A stretch of 64,000 bases of DNA from Qipengyuania sp. HL-TH1. GTDB lineage: Bacteria; Pseudomonadota; Alphaproteobacteria; Sphingomonadales; Sphingomonadaceae. The position numbers and the translations under genes are program-made. The notes under the pieces were generated by a model, which was not told where the DNA came from, made no database searches, and was given only the letters and a program-made list of their open reading frames with translations. Shown here one piece after another: positions 54,214 to 63,696 of the stretch (the first letter of the stretch is position 1; each line of letters starts with the position of its first letter). The stretch lies in NCBI RefSeq assembly GCF_036365825.1, contig NZ_CP142675.1, forward strand, positions 2,178,501-2,242,500, written 5' to 3'.

Positions 54214-54825
54214 TCACGGAGCGTCCATGGTCGATAGATATCCTGCTTCAGGAGACCAATAGCCCCAGAAACTTTTCGACCATTCATCCTTCATGGTAAT
54301 GAGAAGAGCTTTACATCGCCGTCGCTCCCCTCCAGACCTTTGCATTTCGGGACTACGGCGCATTCTCGTAACATTTTTTAAGGAATGGACTACCGGGTTC
54401 GAACGCACGAAGAACAAGGGTTTGAAATCGGAAAAATCTACTAGGTCGAGCAAACGGTAGTTCCCCGAGGAGCCTGCAGCACAGATCGTCGCGGGAAGCT
54501 CCTTGTCCCAGATTGCAAGCATGGAAAAGCCGTTCTTGCTTTCACGGAAGCGAAACCACCTGTACTCGAGGTCAAGCGTTGCTCGTTTTGCGAACCGTGC
54601 ATGCTCCATCGATCCAGCTAATAACGAGCCCCGTTTTTCGAGCACGATGTCCGTTTCTGACCAACAATCGTACTTGGACCGAAACCTTATCTTCTGGTGC
54701 TGGTGCTTGTTCAAGGCACCTCCGGACTGAGCGATCCCCGGCTTGAGATCGACGTCGGAAAGGAAGTTCGCACAGCTTCTGCTGATCATTGCCCGGGCCA
54801 TAATCTTTTCGCGCACTTTTCGCAT
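54214..54825 (-). CDS. hypothetical protein
   Basis: A 203-residue basic protein. AAGGAGGCTGGA directly precedes the ATG at 54825, a strong start. Recognisable stretches such as TLDLEYRWFRFRESKNGFSM and LVDFSDFKPLFFVRSNPVV suggest a beta-rich fold. No family recognised and no operon partner; it may belong to the nuclease cluster to its left. Confidence 0.5.
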   Translation of the reverse strand: MRKVREKIMARAMISRSCANFLSDVDLKPGIAQSGGALNKHQHQKIRFRSKYDCWSETDIVLEKRGSLLAGSMEHARFAKRATLDLEYRWFRFRESKNGFSMLAIWDKELPATICAAGSSGNYRLLDLVDFSDFKPLFFVRSNPVVHSLKNVTRMRRSPEMQRSGGERRRCKALLITMKDEWSKSFWGYWSPEAGYLSTMDAP

Positions 54826-54948
54826 TCCAGCCTCCTTCAACAAAGATATGGACACAACGGATCAGCTTTTCAGATTTATTTTGTTGCATTGGCGGAAAGG
54901 CTGCTTGTCCCCCTGTCTCGCAGCGACTGCTAGGTTGTCTTCTATTGC

Positions 54949-55191
54949 CTATCTGACCTTCATTTCGCCGATCCACTTTTCGACCGCGTCGAGCGCCCGT
55001 TTGAATGCGAGATCGAGGGAGCGCGCGCGGCGCCAGTGCGCGCAACATTTCAGCATGCTCTTCCAGTTCCGATTCCTGACTGTATGCGTTAAGATGCCGT
55101 AAGCCAGATCTATCTCGCATGCGGCAGCCGCGCACGAGGCAACAACCAGGACGGCGCAGGAGACACTGTCGCTTTTAACAGTGTCGAACAC
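54949..55191 (-). CDS. small Cys-rich hypothetical protein
   Basis: An 80-residue frame starting MFDTVKSDSVSCAVLVVASC, with a hydrophobic Cys/Ala-rich N-terminal segment that may be a weak signal, and a basic helical C-terminus (RSLDLAFKRALDAVEKWIGE). No Shine-Dalgarno seen. Existence is uncertain. The rest of 55192-55599 contains only the 24-bp repeat and the start of the duplicated segment. Confidence 0.3.
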   Translation of the reverse strand: MFDTVKSDSVSCAVLVVASCAAAACEIDLAYGILTHTVRNRNWKSMLKCCAHWRRARSLDLAFKRALDAVEKWIGEMKVR

Positions 55192-55377
55192 TGCTCTAGA
55201 GGTCGCCCGAGCTCATCTCCCCCTCCCCCCAACAGCATGATCGCTACCGCCTCAAGCAGCTGCGATGATTATGAGGGGATGTCTGCTTTCACGAGATGAC
55301 CATTCCAACAGTGGGCAGTCCGGTCACGGCCCACTTCCCGCCATTTCTAGAGGCCCTCCACAACATTCACCCGTACG

Positions 55378-55401
55378 GGTGTAGCCGGACACAACCTGCT
55401 C
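55378..55401. repeat. 24-bp direct repeat, left copy
   Basis: The 24 bases, containing GTGTAGCCGGACACAACC, recur exactly at 63697-63720 in the same orientation. The two copies bracket the segment with the duplicated hypothetical gene, the AddAB-like pair and the WYL regulator, suggesting insertion or excision of this 8.3-kb unit. Confidence 0.8.
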
Positions 55402-55561
55402 CAATCCGACCAACCGCTTATCGCGTAGCCCGCAATCGGCCGAATACTAACGGTTCAATCACTGCCGTTAACCTTCGCTGGTTAAGAAGCGTCAAGTTAT
55501 TCGCGCCAAAACCGTTATGCTCAGGGCAATCGACCAACGAAGATAGATCCTGTGTGGCGAT

Positions 55562-55587
55562 GCCGGATCGTCCATGGACGATCCGGC
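55562..55587. repeat. 26-base perfect palindrome
   Basis: The two 13-base arms (GCCGGATCGTCCA and its exact complement) meet without a loop base. It lies 12 bases after the stop of the hypothetical gene on the minus strand. The matching site in copy A (28866-28891) has two changed bases. No T run follows, so a simple terminator is unlikely; a protein-binding or recombination site is possible. Confidence 0.7.
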
Positions 55588-55599
55588 GCACTATGAAAT

Positions 55600-56118
55600 C
55601 TAGGCCGCCTGGGCGAGGTAAGGCAGGTCGAAGGTATCACCCCGCTCCCACTGCTCGGCTTGGATCGCCATAAGTCGGTTGTAGGCCCTCACCATGTCAC
55701 CATTTGCCGCTTCGAAGGTCGAGGCCGGTGCTTCCGTGATGTGGTGCAGATCGAGCGCATCGTCGAATCTGTACGCGCCCAGATTGAAGCCGTCTGGTAC
55801 GAGGGTCGCGCGGTCGTCTTCGCCAGTCAGGCAGAGCATGCAGCTCTCGATGTAGTGCATCCCCCCTCCCATCTGCGCGATCAGGCCGATCTGCGGAACA
55901 GGGCATTCTGCAGACTGATGAACCCAGAGGAGCGGGCGGCCAGTTGTCTGGACCCGGGAAGCGAACTGCATCAGGCCGAAAGCGTGAGGAGCCGTACCGC
56001 TCAGCATTATGTCCACCTTGTCTCGGAATTCAGTGAAGCGTCCGGACTGGCCGCTCAGCAGGCGAGCAAGGGCGGCAAAGAAGTTGGCGATGCGGTTCTG
56101 CTGTTCAATCTGAGTCAT
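55600..56118 (-). CDS. conserved hypothetical protein, paralogue of the 28.9-kb gene
   Basis: A 172-residue protein, about 88-90 percent identical to the one at 28904-29425, with one residue deleted in the block after HQSAECP. Substitutions are mostly conservative and the frame is intact, so selection on the protein is likely. Function unknown. It is the first gene inside the 24-bp-bounded cassette, on the same strand as the AddAB-like genes but ahead of neither in transcription order. Confidence 0.65.
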   Translation of the reverse strand: MTQIEQQNRIANFFAALARLLSGQSGRFTEFRDKVDIMLSGTAPHAFGLMQFASRVQTTGRPLLWVHQSAECPVPQIGLIAQMGGGMHYIESCMLCLTGEDDRATLVPDGFNLGAYRFDDALDLHHITEAPASTFEAANGDMVRAYNRLMAIQAEQWERGDTFDLPYLAQAA

Positions 56119-56469
56119 TTCAAGTCTCCATAGGCCGCGGGGATCGCATGCCTTTTTCCGCTCTCGTCCAGAGAGCCACCTCCTTTCGTTCTTAAGAAGA
56201 TCATCAGTCGGCCACGGCCGCTTTGCATCCTAATCTCTGCCGGTTAGAGTTAGACTTGCTGATCTAGGAAACTGCCACTCTTTAGATTTTAGCCCTCATT
56301 GCAAAGGAGTGCGCTGTGCGACGATTAGACCGTTCTGCGGATAGGTCGCCAGGCGCTATGGCTGCAATCGGAATTGCAGTTTGGCGAGGTCGTCGGGCGT
56401 CGTCTCAGTTCCGAGCAGGTTTTGCGGCGCTCGCGCGGGTCAGCATCGGTTTCCCCCTACCGCAGGCGA

Positions 56470-59400
56470 CTAGGCCTCGAGCGGCGACGGCGCTACAGCG
56501 ATGATTTCGCCGGTCGTCACCAGCACGATCAGGCCGCGCGTGGTGCCGGTCATATCCAGATAGGCCCGCACCTGAGCGCGGTAGTGATCGACCGTCTCAG
56601 GCGTTGGCTGGACGTCGCTCTTCCAGTCGATGACCACCTGCGGCGTCCCATCGGGGGCCCAGCCGATGGCGTCGACGATGCCGGCGGACGCCTGCTCAAC
56701 CTCATTGAGGAATGTTGACGCATAGACCGGGAGCTCCGGGCTGAGGACGGGACGAAGCTCTGCGATTTCGGGCAAGGCAAGCGTGCGGGAGACGCAGCCG
56801 ACAAGTTCAGCGGGTGAAAGGCCCTGTGACGGGTCTTCGACCGCCGGCCAGCCGAGCGCCGCGATGAGCGAGCGCGCCCGATCGGTCAGCGCGGCGCTGT
56901 CTGGAGCGGTCTCGCCGGTCAACACCTCTTCGAGAAGCTTGTGCAGGATCAGGCCGCGCTCGCGTCCCCCCTGTATGCTGGGGCGTTTGGCCTCGTCATC
57001 GGGCTTGCGCTCGTCGCGCGCCGCCCAGATTTCCACCGCTTCCGAGGTAAGCACTGGGCCGACGCTGCTTTCGTCACGGCTGGGCGCCAGCCAGGTCAAG
57101 CGGCGATGGCGCTCGGCGATAGCGGCGGCTTCCACTGCAAAGCTTTCGCGGGTCTGCTGGTTGCCTTCGCCCGCCGCCACGGCGCCCATCTCCAGCGGCA
57201 GATGAGCCACATCGAGCGCCGGGAGGTCGCCGAGCGAGAGGTCGAGCAACGAAATCCAGGCCGACTTCGACGGCGAGGCGTCGAGGCGAGGCAGAACCAG
57301 CAGCTCGCGCGCCCGAGTGGCGGCGACGTACCAGAGGCGGACGCGCTCGCGATCGAGCTCGGCGTTTTCCGCGTCGCGCACTTCGTCATAGCCGGCCGGT
57401 TTCACGCCGAAAACCGGGCAGTAGAAGGCGTCGCTTTCGCGATCAGTCACCGCGTTCTCGGCCGGCATGATGCCTGTCATCGTGTTCACCGGCACCACGA
57501 TCGGCCACTCAAGGCCCTTGGCCGCGTGCATGGTGTAGAGCGCAACGGCTTCTTCCTGCGCGTCGGGCCGCCCCTCGACGGCGCGGGCTTCATCGGTCCA
57601 TGCAGCGGTCATGGTCTCGGCAAAGGCGCGCAGTCCCCGAACCGCGAAAGCGGAGGTCAGGCTGAGATAAAGATCGACATTGGCGAGCGCCCGCTCGGCC
57701 TGGCCCCGGTGGCGGGCGAGCAGCATCGGCCGCACCCGCATCACGTCGACCGCTTGCGACAGCAGGTTGTGCGGCGTGGTATTGTTGGTCCGGCGATTGA
57801 GGACTTGCAGCTTTTCGATCACCGAGCGCGCCAACGGGTGGGCGATCGCACTGGTCTCCACGCCGAGGTCGAGGCGCGGCAGGGCTTCGGGATATTCTTC
57901 GGACCGGGGCAGCGCCCAGATGATGTCGAGCAGTTCTTCCTCGGTCAAACCGACCAGAGGGCCGCGCAAGAGCGCGCCCAACGCGAGCGTATCGCGGCGA
58001 TCCGCAAGGATGCGGGTCAGCGCGATGAGATCTTGGATCTCCTGTCGCCTGAACAGGCCTTTGCCGGCCTGGGTGGCGACCGGAATGCCGTGGCGCTCAA
58101 GGGCCTCTTCATAACGCCACAGGTCGCTTCCGGTCGGCGCGAGCAGGGCGATGTCACCCGGCCGGCAGACCCGGCTGGCATCGGAGCGACGATCGATGAT
58201 AATCTCGCTGCCGATCAGGCGGGCGCACAACTCGGCGACAGCTTCGGCTTCCGCATCGCGTTGCTGCTCGGCGCTCGCCTTGCCGTTCTCGTCGGCGACG
58301 GTGACATCCAGCGCCGCGACGCAGGGAGCCTCGCCCCGGTTGGAATGGAACGGGTCGAGTGCGGTGAAACCCGGCTGGCCGTCGCTCGATAGCAGCGTTT
58401 CGAAGCGCTCGTTCACATAGGTGAGGATTGGCGCGCAGGAGCGGAAGTTGGTGGAAATCGACAGGACGCTGTCGGCATCCTGCGCGATGAAGGCGTCGCG
58501 CGCCCGGACATAGGCGCTGACATCGGCGCCGCGGAAGCGATAGATCGCCTGCTTGGGGTCGCCGACCAGGAACAGAGCGCCGGGGCGGATCTGGAACTCG
58601 CTCCACTCGGCGGTCGCGCGTCCGGCGGGCGGCTCCCCGCATAGCCGCCAGAAGATTTCGGTCTGCAGCGGGTCGGTGTCCTGGAATTCGTCGACGAGAA
58701 CCCGTGTGAAGCGCGCGCTCAGCGCGCGGCGGACCTCGTCATGATCGCGCAGCAGGTCCCGCGCGGCGAAGATTAGGTCGTCGAAATCGAGCAAGGCGGC
58801 CGAACGTTTGTAGTCCCGGAACCGCTCCAGCACCGGCTGCGCCTGCGCGATCAGATCGGCCAGGACGTGGCTGGCGACATTCTGGAGTAGGAGCTGCCAC
58901 GCCTGACAGCACGCCGCGTAGTGGCCCTCGGCCGCCGCGTTGAGGCGGTCGCCATCGGCTTTGGCCAGGCCCTCGCGCTTGGCGGCCTCCACCCATTTGC
59001 CCTTCTTTCTGAAGGCCAGAAACGAGCCGCTCTTGGTGCAAAGATCGGGGTGCGGCGGCGTCACCAGCAGCCGGATGAGTCCGGCCGGCGTTTCGGCGGT
59101 CGCCGCATCCTCCATCGCTTGGGCCATCCCGGCGAGCCGCTCGGCGAACGTCGCGGTCTCGTCCTCGACCGCGGGCGCGGTCTGGATGAAGTCAGAGAAG
59201 GCCGCGGTCGCATCATGGAAGGCGCGCAGATGCGGCGCGAGCGGCGTCGCGGGCGGCGCCGACACGGTGCGCCGCTTGCGCAGGTTGGCGATGATCTTAT
59301 GGATCAGCCCGACGGTTTCGCCGGGGCTTTGCAACACCATTTCGGCGATGATGCCGGCCTGGCCGCCGGAAAGCTGCTCGCGCAGCCAGATGTCGACGAT

Positions 59401-59865
59401 CTCGATGAAAGCGAGGTCGGCCTGGTTGCTGTCCATCACGTGGGCGCCCGGGTCGATGTCGGCTTCGACCGAATAGGGCTTGATCAGGCGCTGGCAGAAG
59501 CCGTGGATCGTCGAGCAGGTGATCTCGTCGATCGCTGCCGAGGCCGCCGCGAGGTTGGCCTTGTGGATTTCCGACAGACCGTCCGGAAAAGCGATCCGCA
59601 ATTCGGTCGGGACCGTGCCCACTACGAGGTCGGCGACGAAGTCGCGGACGCGGATCAAAAGTTCGCTCGCCGCCAGTTCGGTGAAGGTGACGGCCGCGAT
59701 CGATTTGGGCGCGACCCCTTCGGCCAGCATCGCGGCGATGCGGCCGGCCATGACGGCCGTCTTGCCCGAACCCGCGCCGGCCTCCACCAAGATGGACCGG
59801 TCGTGGACGCTGATCGCAGCGCGGCGGGCACTGTCGTCGCGCAGGGCTTTGCTTGCGGCGGTCAT
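56470..59865 (-). CDS. AddA-like UvrD helicase-nuclease
   Basis: An 1131-residue SF1A helicase. Walker A is EAGAGSGKTAVM, the DExx box is LVDEFQDTDPLQ, motif III-IV is VGDPKQAIYRFRGAD, and motif V-VI includes LYTMHAAKGLEWP and WYVAATRARELL. The C-terminal 200 residues form a RecB-type nuclease: GLILHKLLEEVL, then VIDWKSDVQP with Asp and Lys of the D-x-K motif. It overlaps the upstream AddB-like gene by one base. The pair should resect double-stranded DNA ends. As a WYL-controlled accessory copy it is more likely a defence system than housekeeping repair. Confidence 0.85.
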   Translation of the reverse strand: MTAASKALRDDSARRAAISVHDRSILVEAGAGSGKTAVMAGRIAAMLAEGVAPKSIAAVTFTELAASELLIRVRDFVADLVVGTVPTELRIAFPDGLSEIHKANLAAASAAIDEITCSTIHGFCQRLIKPYSVEADIDPGAHVMDSNQADLAFIEIVDIWLREQLSGGQAGIIAEMVLQSPGETVGLIHKIIANLRKRRTVSAPPATPLAPHLRAFHDATAAFSDFIQTAPAVEDETATFAERLAGMAQAMEDAATAETPAGLIRLLVTPPHPDLCTKSGSFLAFRKKGKWVEAAKREGLAKADGDRLNAAAEGHYAACCQAWQLLLQNVASHVLADLIAQAQPVLERFRDYKRSAALLDFDDLIFAARDLLRDHDEVRRALSARFTRVLVDEFQDTDPLQTEIFWRLCGEPPAGRATAEWSEFQIRPGALFLVGDPKQAIYRFRGADVSAYVRARDAFIAQDADSVLSISTNFRSCAPILTYVNERFETLLSSDGQPGFTALDPFHSNRGEAPCVAALDVTVADENGKASAEQQRDAEAEAVAELCARLIGSEIIIDRRSDASRVCRPGDIALLAPTGSDLWRYEEALERHGIPVATQAGKGLFRRQEIQDLIALTRILADRRDTLALGALLRGPLVGLTEEELLDIIWALPRSEEYPEALPRLDLGVETSAIAHPLARSVIEKLQVLNRRTNNTTPHNLLSQAVDVMRVRPMLLARHRGQAERALANVDLYLSLTSAFAVRGLRAFAETMTAAWTDEARAVEGRPDAQEEAVALYTMHAAKGLEWPIVVPVNTMTGIMPAENAVTDRESDAFYCPVFGVKPAGYDEVRDAENAELDRERVRLWYVAATRARELLVLPRLDASPSKSAWISLLDLSLGDLPALDVAHLPLEMGAVAAGEGNQQTRESFAVEAAAIAERHRRLTWLAPSRDESSVGPVLTSEAVEIWAARDERKPDDEAKRPSIQGGRERGLILHKLLEEVLTGETAPDSAALTDRARSLIAALGWPAVEDPSQGLSPAELVGCVSRTLALPEIAELRPVLSPELPVYASTFLNEVEQASAGIVDAIGWAPDGTPQVVIDWKSDVQPTPETVDHYRAQVRAYLDMTGTTRGLIVLVTTGEIIAVAPSPLEA

Positions 59866-62528
59866 CACTGGGCCTCCCAGACTTGCGCGGCGTCGCCGAA
59901 CATATCGGTAGCGGCGGGCAGCTTGCGTTTGCAGTAGGTGGCGCCAGCGTTCGCCGGCAGGGCGAAGGCGAGGTGGTCATATGTTCCGCCGGTGTCGGGC
60001 CCGATGAGGGCGTGCCCGGCGGTCAGGTTGGCGCGCGCCGCCTGCAGATAGCCGGTGATCTCGACCAGGGTGGCTTCCGGATCGGAGAGCTGGAGATCGA
60101 CCTGCTCGCGCGGGAAGAGCAAAGAGGCGCTGATCGAGATCTCGGATCCGAGCAGCGCCTTGACGGCAAAGGCGTAGAGGCAGCGCTGCAACTCGCGGCC
60201 GCCGTCGACGCTGATATCCTCCCTAGGCGGGCGCCCGGTCTTGTAGTCCCGGACCAGGGCGCGCTTGCCGTCGCCCGAAAGGTCGAGACGGTCGATGTAG
60301 CCGTTGATCCGGAAGTCCGCGTCGGGGATTTCGACCGGGATGTTGGAATCCCAGGGGCTGTCGGCGTCCGACTTGGGTTCTAAGCCGCCAAAGGCCACTT
60401 CTCCATAGGAGCGGGCGTCCGGCAGCCGCTCGTCGTCATAGGTGAGCGCGCGGCTCGTCAGAATGCGGGCGTCGTCGAGCGTCCGGCGCCAGATCACCTC
60501 CGGCGGCACAGCGCGTTCGCTCTCCCAGACCCTGGCGATCTCGCGTGCGGCCTCCTGCACGGTGGCTTCGATCTGCGCCTCGTCGGCGTTGGCCAGACCG
60601 CCGTCGGCCTCCAACTTCTGGAGCGCCAGATCGAGCGTCATGTGGACGAGGTCGCCCATGCCCAGGGCGTCGAGAACCAGAGGATCAGCGCCGCTTTGGG
60701 GCATTCGCAGCCGCATCGCGTAGCGCCAGACGAAGCCGAGCGGGCTGCGCAGGAGGAGGCGAAGCGAGCTTGCCGACTGGGTGCGGTCGAGGATGGCCAA
60801 CAAGAGCGGGTGTTCGGCGCGCACCAGGCCATCGTGCGGCGTAATCTCCTTGCGGTGCCAGTTGCGCCAGCAGGCCGTGGCGGCGACCGCCTGGGGCGCG
60901 TCGGCAAACTCCGGCGGGCGCGCCATCAACCGATCGGTCTCGCTGAAGGCATGAGCTGGGACCGCGTTGCGGCGGACGTAGGTCTCCTCGCCATAGGCGC
61001 CGAGCAGCGAGCTGCGGCCGAGGAGCCGCCCTTCACCGTCGCGGCGCGCACGCGACAGCACCACCTGGCGCTCGGTCGTGGCGAGGATCGTCTCGAAGTC
61101 CCGGCGATCGGCCGCCGCGACCGGCAGGGGATCGAGATCGGCGGTGGGAATGACGTGGTCGGAGATCAGGCGGTCTTCGGAGATGCTCCGCGGCCAGCGC
61201 GACGAATTAAGCCCGATCAAGCGAACGAACCGGCGCGGCGAGGCCGCCAAGGCGCTGGCGGGCATCCAGGCGACCGAGACGCAGGCCTCGAGGCCGTCGT
61301 CCTGCTTGAGATTCTCCAGCGTCGTATCGAGCGATCCGGTCGGCCCCGCCAGCAGCGCCTTGCGCCAGATTGCCAGGGCGCGGCCGCTGAGCAGCGCCGC
61401 GCCGATCTCCTCGGCGGCGCTGTGGCCCTTGCCCAGAAGCTCAACGACGCCCCGCAAGGTAGGGGTGTGCTCTTGCTCGTCAGGCCAGTCCGCAGCGGTC
61501 AGGCGCCCGAGCAGACGCGTCCAGGCCGAGACCGACGCAAGCGGGGCTTCGGTCGGCAAAATGCGCAACCAGCCCGCCGGCAACGTCTGGAGCGGACCGG
61601 CCTCGGACCCGCACAGCGCAGCGAGACGGCGCAGCCGGGTCTGCGACAAGCCGCGAACGAGGATGTCGGCGAGCGCGGCGGCCGCCTGACCCTCGCGAGT
61701 GGTGGTGACCTTGATCCCGTGGATGAAGTGCAGGTCGAGGTTCGCGTCGGCGCGAAGCGACAGGAAATGGTCATCATATTCCGCCGTCGAGGCGGCGGCG
61801 ATGGCGATTTCCGCCGGCTGGGCCTCACCCGAAGCCAGTAGCGCACGCGCCCAGCGGATCGCCTCGATGGCCTCATGATACGCCGTCGATGCGCTTTCCG
61901 CCCGAACCTCCGGGGCCTGCGGCGCATCGCGCGCGATGGTGACGCCGGTCGCCTCGAGCCAGGGCGGCGTGGGCCGAGGGCCCGCCGTCCAGGTCACAGG
62001 GGTGCAGCCGGTTAGCGCCGCAAGCAGCGGCCGCCAGCACGGCGACAGCTCGGTGATGCCGACGATCTCGACCGGTCCGAGAACGGCCTTGGCGTGAGCT
62101 AGACGCTGACAAGCGGTCGCGACCAGGTCGCAGGGCCGCATCATGCCCGGTGGCAGCTGCGCAAGCACCGCCGCTTCGAGTCGCGCAATTGAGTCGAGAC
62201 GCGGATGCTCGTGGGAGCGGGAAGCGAGGTCGATGCTGGCGCGCCAGGTCTTGTGCAGGGTGTCGGCCGAGGCGTCGACCATGCCGGGCAGGAGCTTGAT
62301 GCTTTCGAGTTCGCCGAGCGAGGTGTCCGGCAGGACGGCCTGGATCGCGGTGCGCAGGCTTTCGTCGTCGATCGGCCTCGAAAAGCCGCCGGCGAGGCGG
62401 GCTGCCAGCTGCTCGAACGACATGATCTGCAGGCCGTGTCGGCGGTGGCGTGCGGCGTCGAGGCGAAGCTCACGCATCGCCATGCGCCCGTGGGCGACGA
62501 TGGTCCGCCGGTCGGTCATGCAGGTCAT
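59865..62528 (-). CDS. AddB-like PD-(D/E)XK nuclease
   Basis: An 887-residue protein. The first 650 residues resemble an inactivated UvrD-like fold, as in AddB, without a Walker A. The C-terminal 200 residues carry a PD-(D/E)XK nuclease: INGYIDRLDLSGDGKR and LVRDYKTGRPP provide Asp and D-x-K. I chose the ATG at 62528 (GAGG just upstream) rather than the longer open frame that would run into the WYL promoter. It is the first gene of the AddAB-like operon and divergent from the WYL regulator, 133 bases away. Confidence 0.8.
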   Translation of the reverse strand: MTCMTDRRTIVAHGRMAMRELRLDAARHRRHGLQIMSFEQLAARLAGGFSRPIDDESLRTAIQAVLPDTSLGELESIKLLPGMVDASADTLHKTWRASIDLASRSHEHPRLDSIARLEAAVLAQLPPGMMRPCDLVATACQRLAHAKAVLGPVEIVGITELSPCWRPLLAALTGCTPVTWTAGPRPTPPWLEATGVTIARDAPQAPEVRAESASTAYHEAIEAIRWARALLASGEAQPAEIAIAAASTAEYDDHFLSLRADANLDLHFIHGIKVTTTREGQAAAALADILVRGLSQTRLRRLAALCGSEAGPLQTLPAGWLRILPTEAPLASVSAWTRLLGRLTAADWPDEQEHTPTLRGVVELLGKGHSAAEEIGAALLSGRALAIWRKALLAGPTGSLDTTLENLKQDDGLEACVSVAWMPASALAASPRRFVRLIGLNSSRWPRSISEDRLISDHVIPTADLDPLPVAAADRRDFETILATTERQVVLSRARRDGEGRLLGRSSLLGAYGEETYVRRNAVPAHAFSETDRLMARPPEFADAPQAVAATACWRNWHRKEITPHDGLVRAEHPLLLAILDRTQSASSLRLLLRSPLGFVWRYAMRLRMPQSGADPLVLDALGMGDLVHMTLDLALQKLEADGGLANADEAQIEATVQEAAREIARVWESERAVPPEVIWRRTLDDARILTSRALTYDDERLPDARSYGEVAFGGLEPKSDADSPWDSNIPVEIPDADFRINGYIDRLDLSGDGKRALVRDYKTGRPPREDISVDGGRELQRCLYAFAVKALLGSEISISASLLFPREQVDLQLSDPEATLVEITGYLQAARANLTAGHALIGPDTGGTYDHLAFALPANAGATYCKRKLPAATDMFGDAAQVWEAQ

Positions 62529-62611
62529 CGTCCTCGTCTCTCCGCCCTGTTCCTCGGCACGGTTCCGCTTGACGCGACACCGTGATGAGAATAGAAAGTA
62601 AACGCGTATTG

Positions 62612-62638
62612 CAGATATGTCCATATAGTTTTTATCTG
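62612..62638. promoter_or_regulatory. inverted repeat in the AddB/WYL divergent region
   Basis: CAGATA and TATCTG face each other across 15 bases, and inside lies ATATG-TC-CATAT, a perfect small palindrome. It sits 24 bases before the WYL start and about 85 bases before the AddB-like start, a good position for autoregulation by the WYL protein. It differs in sequence from the operator near the other WYL gene, so the two regulators should be separate. Confidence 0.5.
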
Positions 62639-62661
62639 GATCCGCTGGAGGACAATTTCGG

Positions 62662-63543
62662 ATGGACGGCCTGACCACCTTGAAGTGGGGCGTGGAGCGC
62701 CGACTCGAGTTCATCGAGTTCCGCCTGTTCTGGGAAGGCGGAGTCAATCGCTCGGACATCACCGACATGTTCGACGTGTCGGTGCCGCAGGCGTCGAAGG
62801 ATTTGACGCTCTATCAGGAGCGTGCGCCGCACAATGCGCTCTACGACAAGAGCGCCAAGCGCTACGTCGCCAGCGAGCAGTTCGAGCCGCATTTTCTAAA
62901 GCCCGATCCCGACGGCTATCTGTCCCGCCTGCGTTCGGTGGCCGAAGGCCTAATCGATCTGTCGGATTCGTGGATCACCGAATTTCCCGACACCGACATC
63001 GCGCTGACGCCGCGCAGGGATATCGATTCGGCCGTGCTGAGAACGGTGCTGAGCGCGGTGCGCGATAACCGTTCGATCGATGTCCACTATCAGTCGATGA
63101 GCAAGGACCGACCCGATCCAATCTGGCGGCGGATCACGCCTCATGCCTTCGGCTATGACGGCTTCCGCTGGCACGTGCGCGCCTACTGCCACGTCACCGA
63201 CAAGTTCAAAGACTTCCTCCTGCCGCGTATTCTTGGCGTCGGCGAGATGGGTGACGGCGGCGGGCACTCGCTGCAGGACGCGCTGTGGCAGGAGCGGTTC
63301 GAGGTCGAGATCGGCCCGCATCCTGACCTGACCGCAAGCCAGAAGGCGGTCGTCGCCAAGGACTTCGGCATGGAGGGCGGCTCGGCCATCCTCACCGTGC
63401 GCTACGCCATGCTGTTTTATGTATTGAAGCGCCTGGCCCTGCTGGGCGATGCGGCGAAGCAGCCCGCGCGCAGCCAGCATATCGTCGTCGTCAATTGGGA
63501 GGAAACCGAGGTGGCCTTGGAGAAGGCTGAATTCCCGGTTTAG
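62662..63543 (+). CDS. WYL-domain regulator (CapW/BrxR-like)
   Basis: A 293-residue protein. Residues 1-75 form a winged HTH (RLEFIEFRLFWEGGVNRSDI, VSVPQASKDLTLYQE), residues about 135-215 the WYL domain (SIDVHYQSMSK, HAFGYDGFRWHVRAYC) and the rest a WCX extension. Length, the opening and WHVRAYC match the CapW/BrxR group of defence regulators. GGAGGACAATTTCGG precedes the ATG. It is divergent from the AddAB-like operon and probably represses it until phage DNA or damaged DNA is sensed. Confidence 0.85.
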   Translation: MDGLTTLKWGVERRLEFIEFRLFWEGGVNRSDITDMFDVSVPQASKDLTLYQERAPHNALYDKSAKRYVASEQFEPHFLKPDPDGYLSRLRSVAEGLIDLSDSWITEFPDTDIALTPRRDIDSAVLRTVLSAVRDNRSIDVHYQSMSKDRPDPIWRRITPHAFGYDGFRWHVRAYCHVTDKFKDFLLPRILGVGEMGDGGGHSLQDALWQERFEVEIGPHPDLTASQKAVVAKDFGMEGGSAILTVRYAMLFYVLKRLALLGDAAKQPARSQHIVVVNWEETEVALEKAEFPV

Positions 63544-63696
63544 TTGCGAGAGCAGATCAGCAGTGTGTTGCGCGGCGGAAGGGACAAGCGGCATCCTTCG
63601 TTCCCCAAGAGCCTTCGGCTTTCTCATCAGCTACCGTTCCGCTCTCGGGACAGTTCCTGCCAAACCGACCACAACCCAGAGCATAATATTTAGCTA

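Larger units (their letters stand above)
55462..56192. repeat. 0.73-kb duplicated segment, copy B
   Basis: Same-orientation counterpart of 28766-29500, including the gene and both flanks. Differences are scattered single-base changes and a few short indels. Homologous recombination between the copies would delete or duplicate the 26.7 kb between them, which includes the peptide cluster. Confidence 0.8.
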
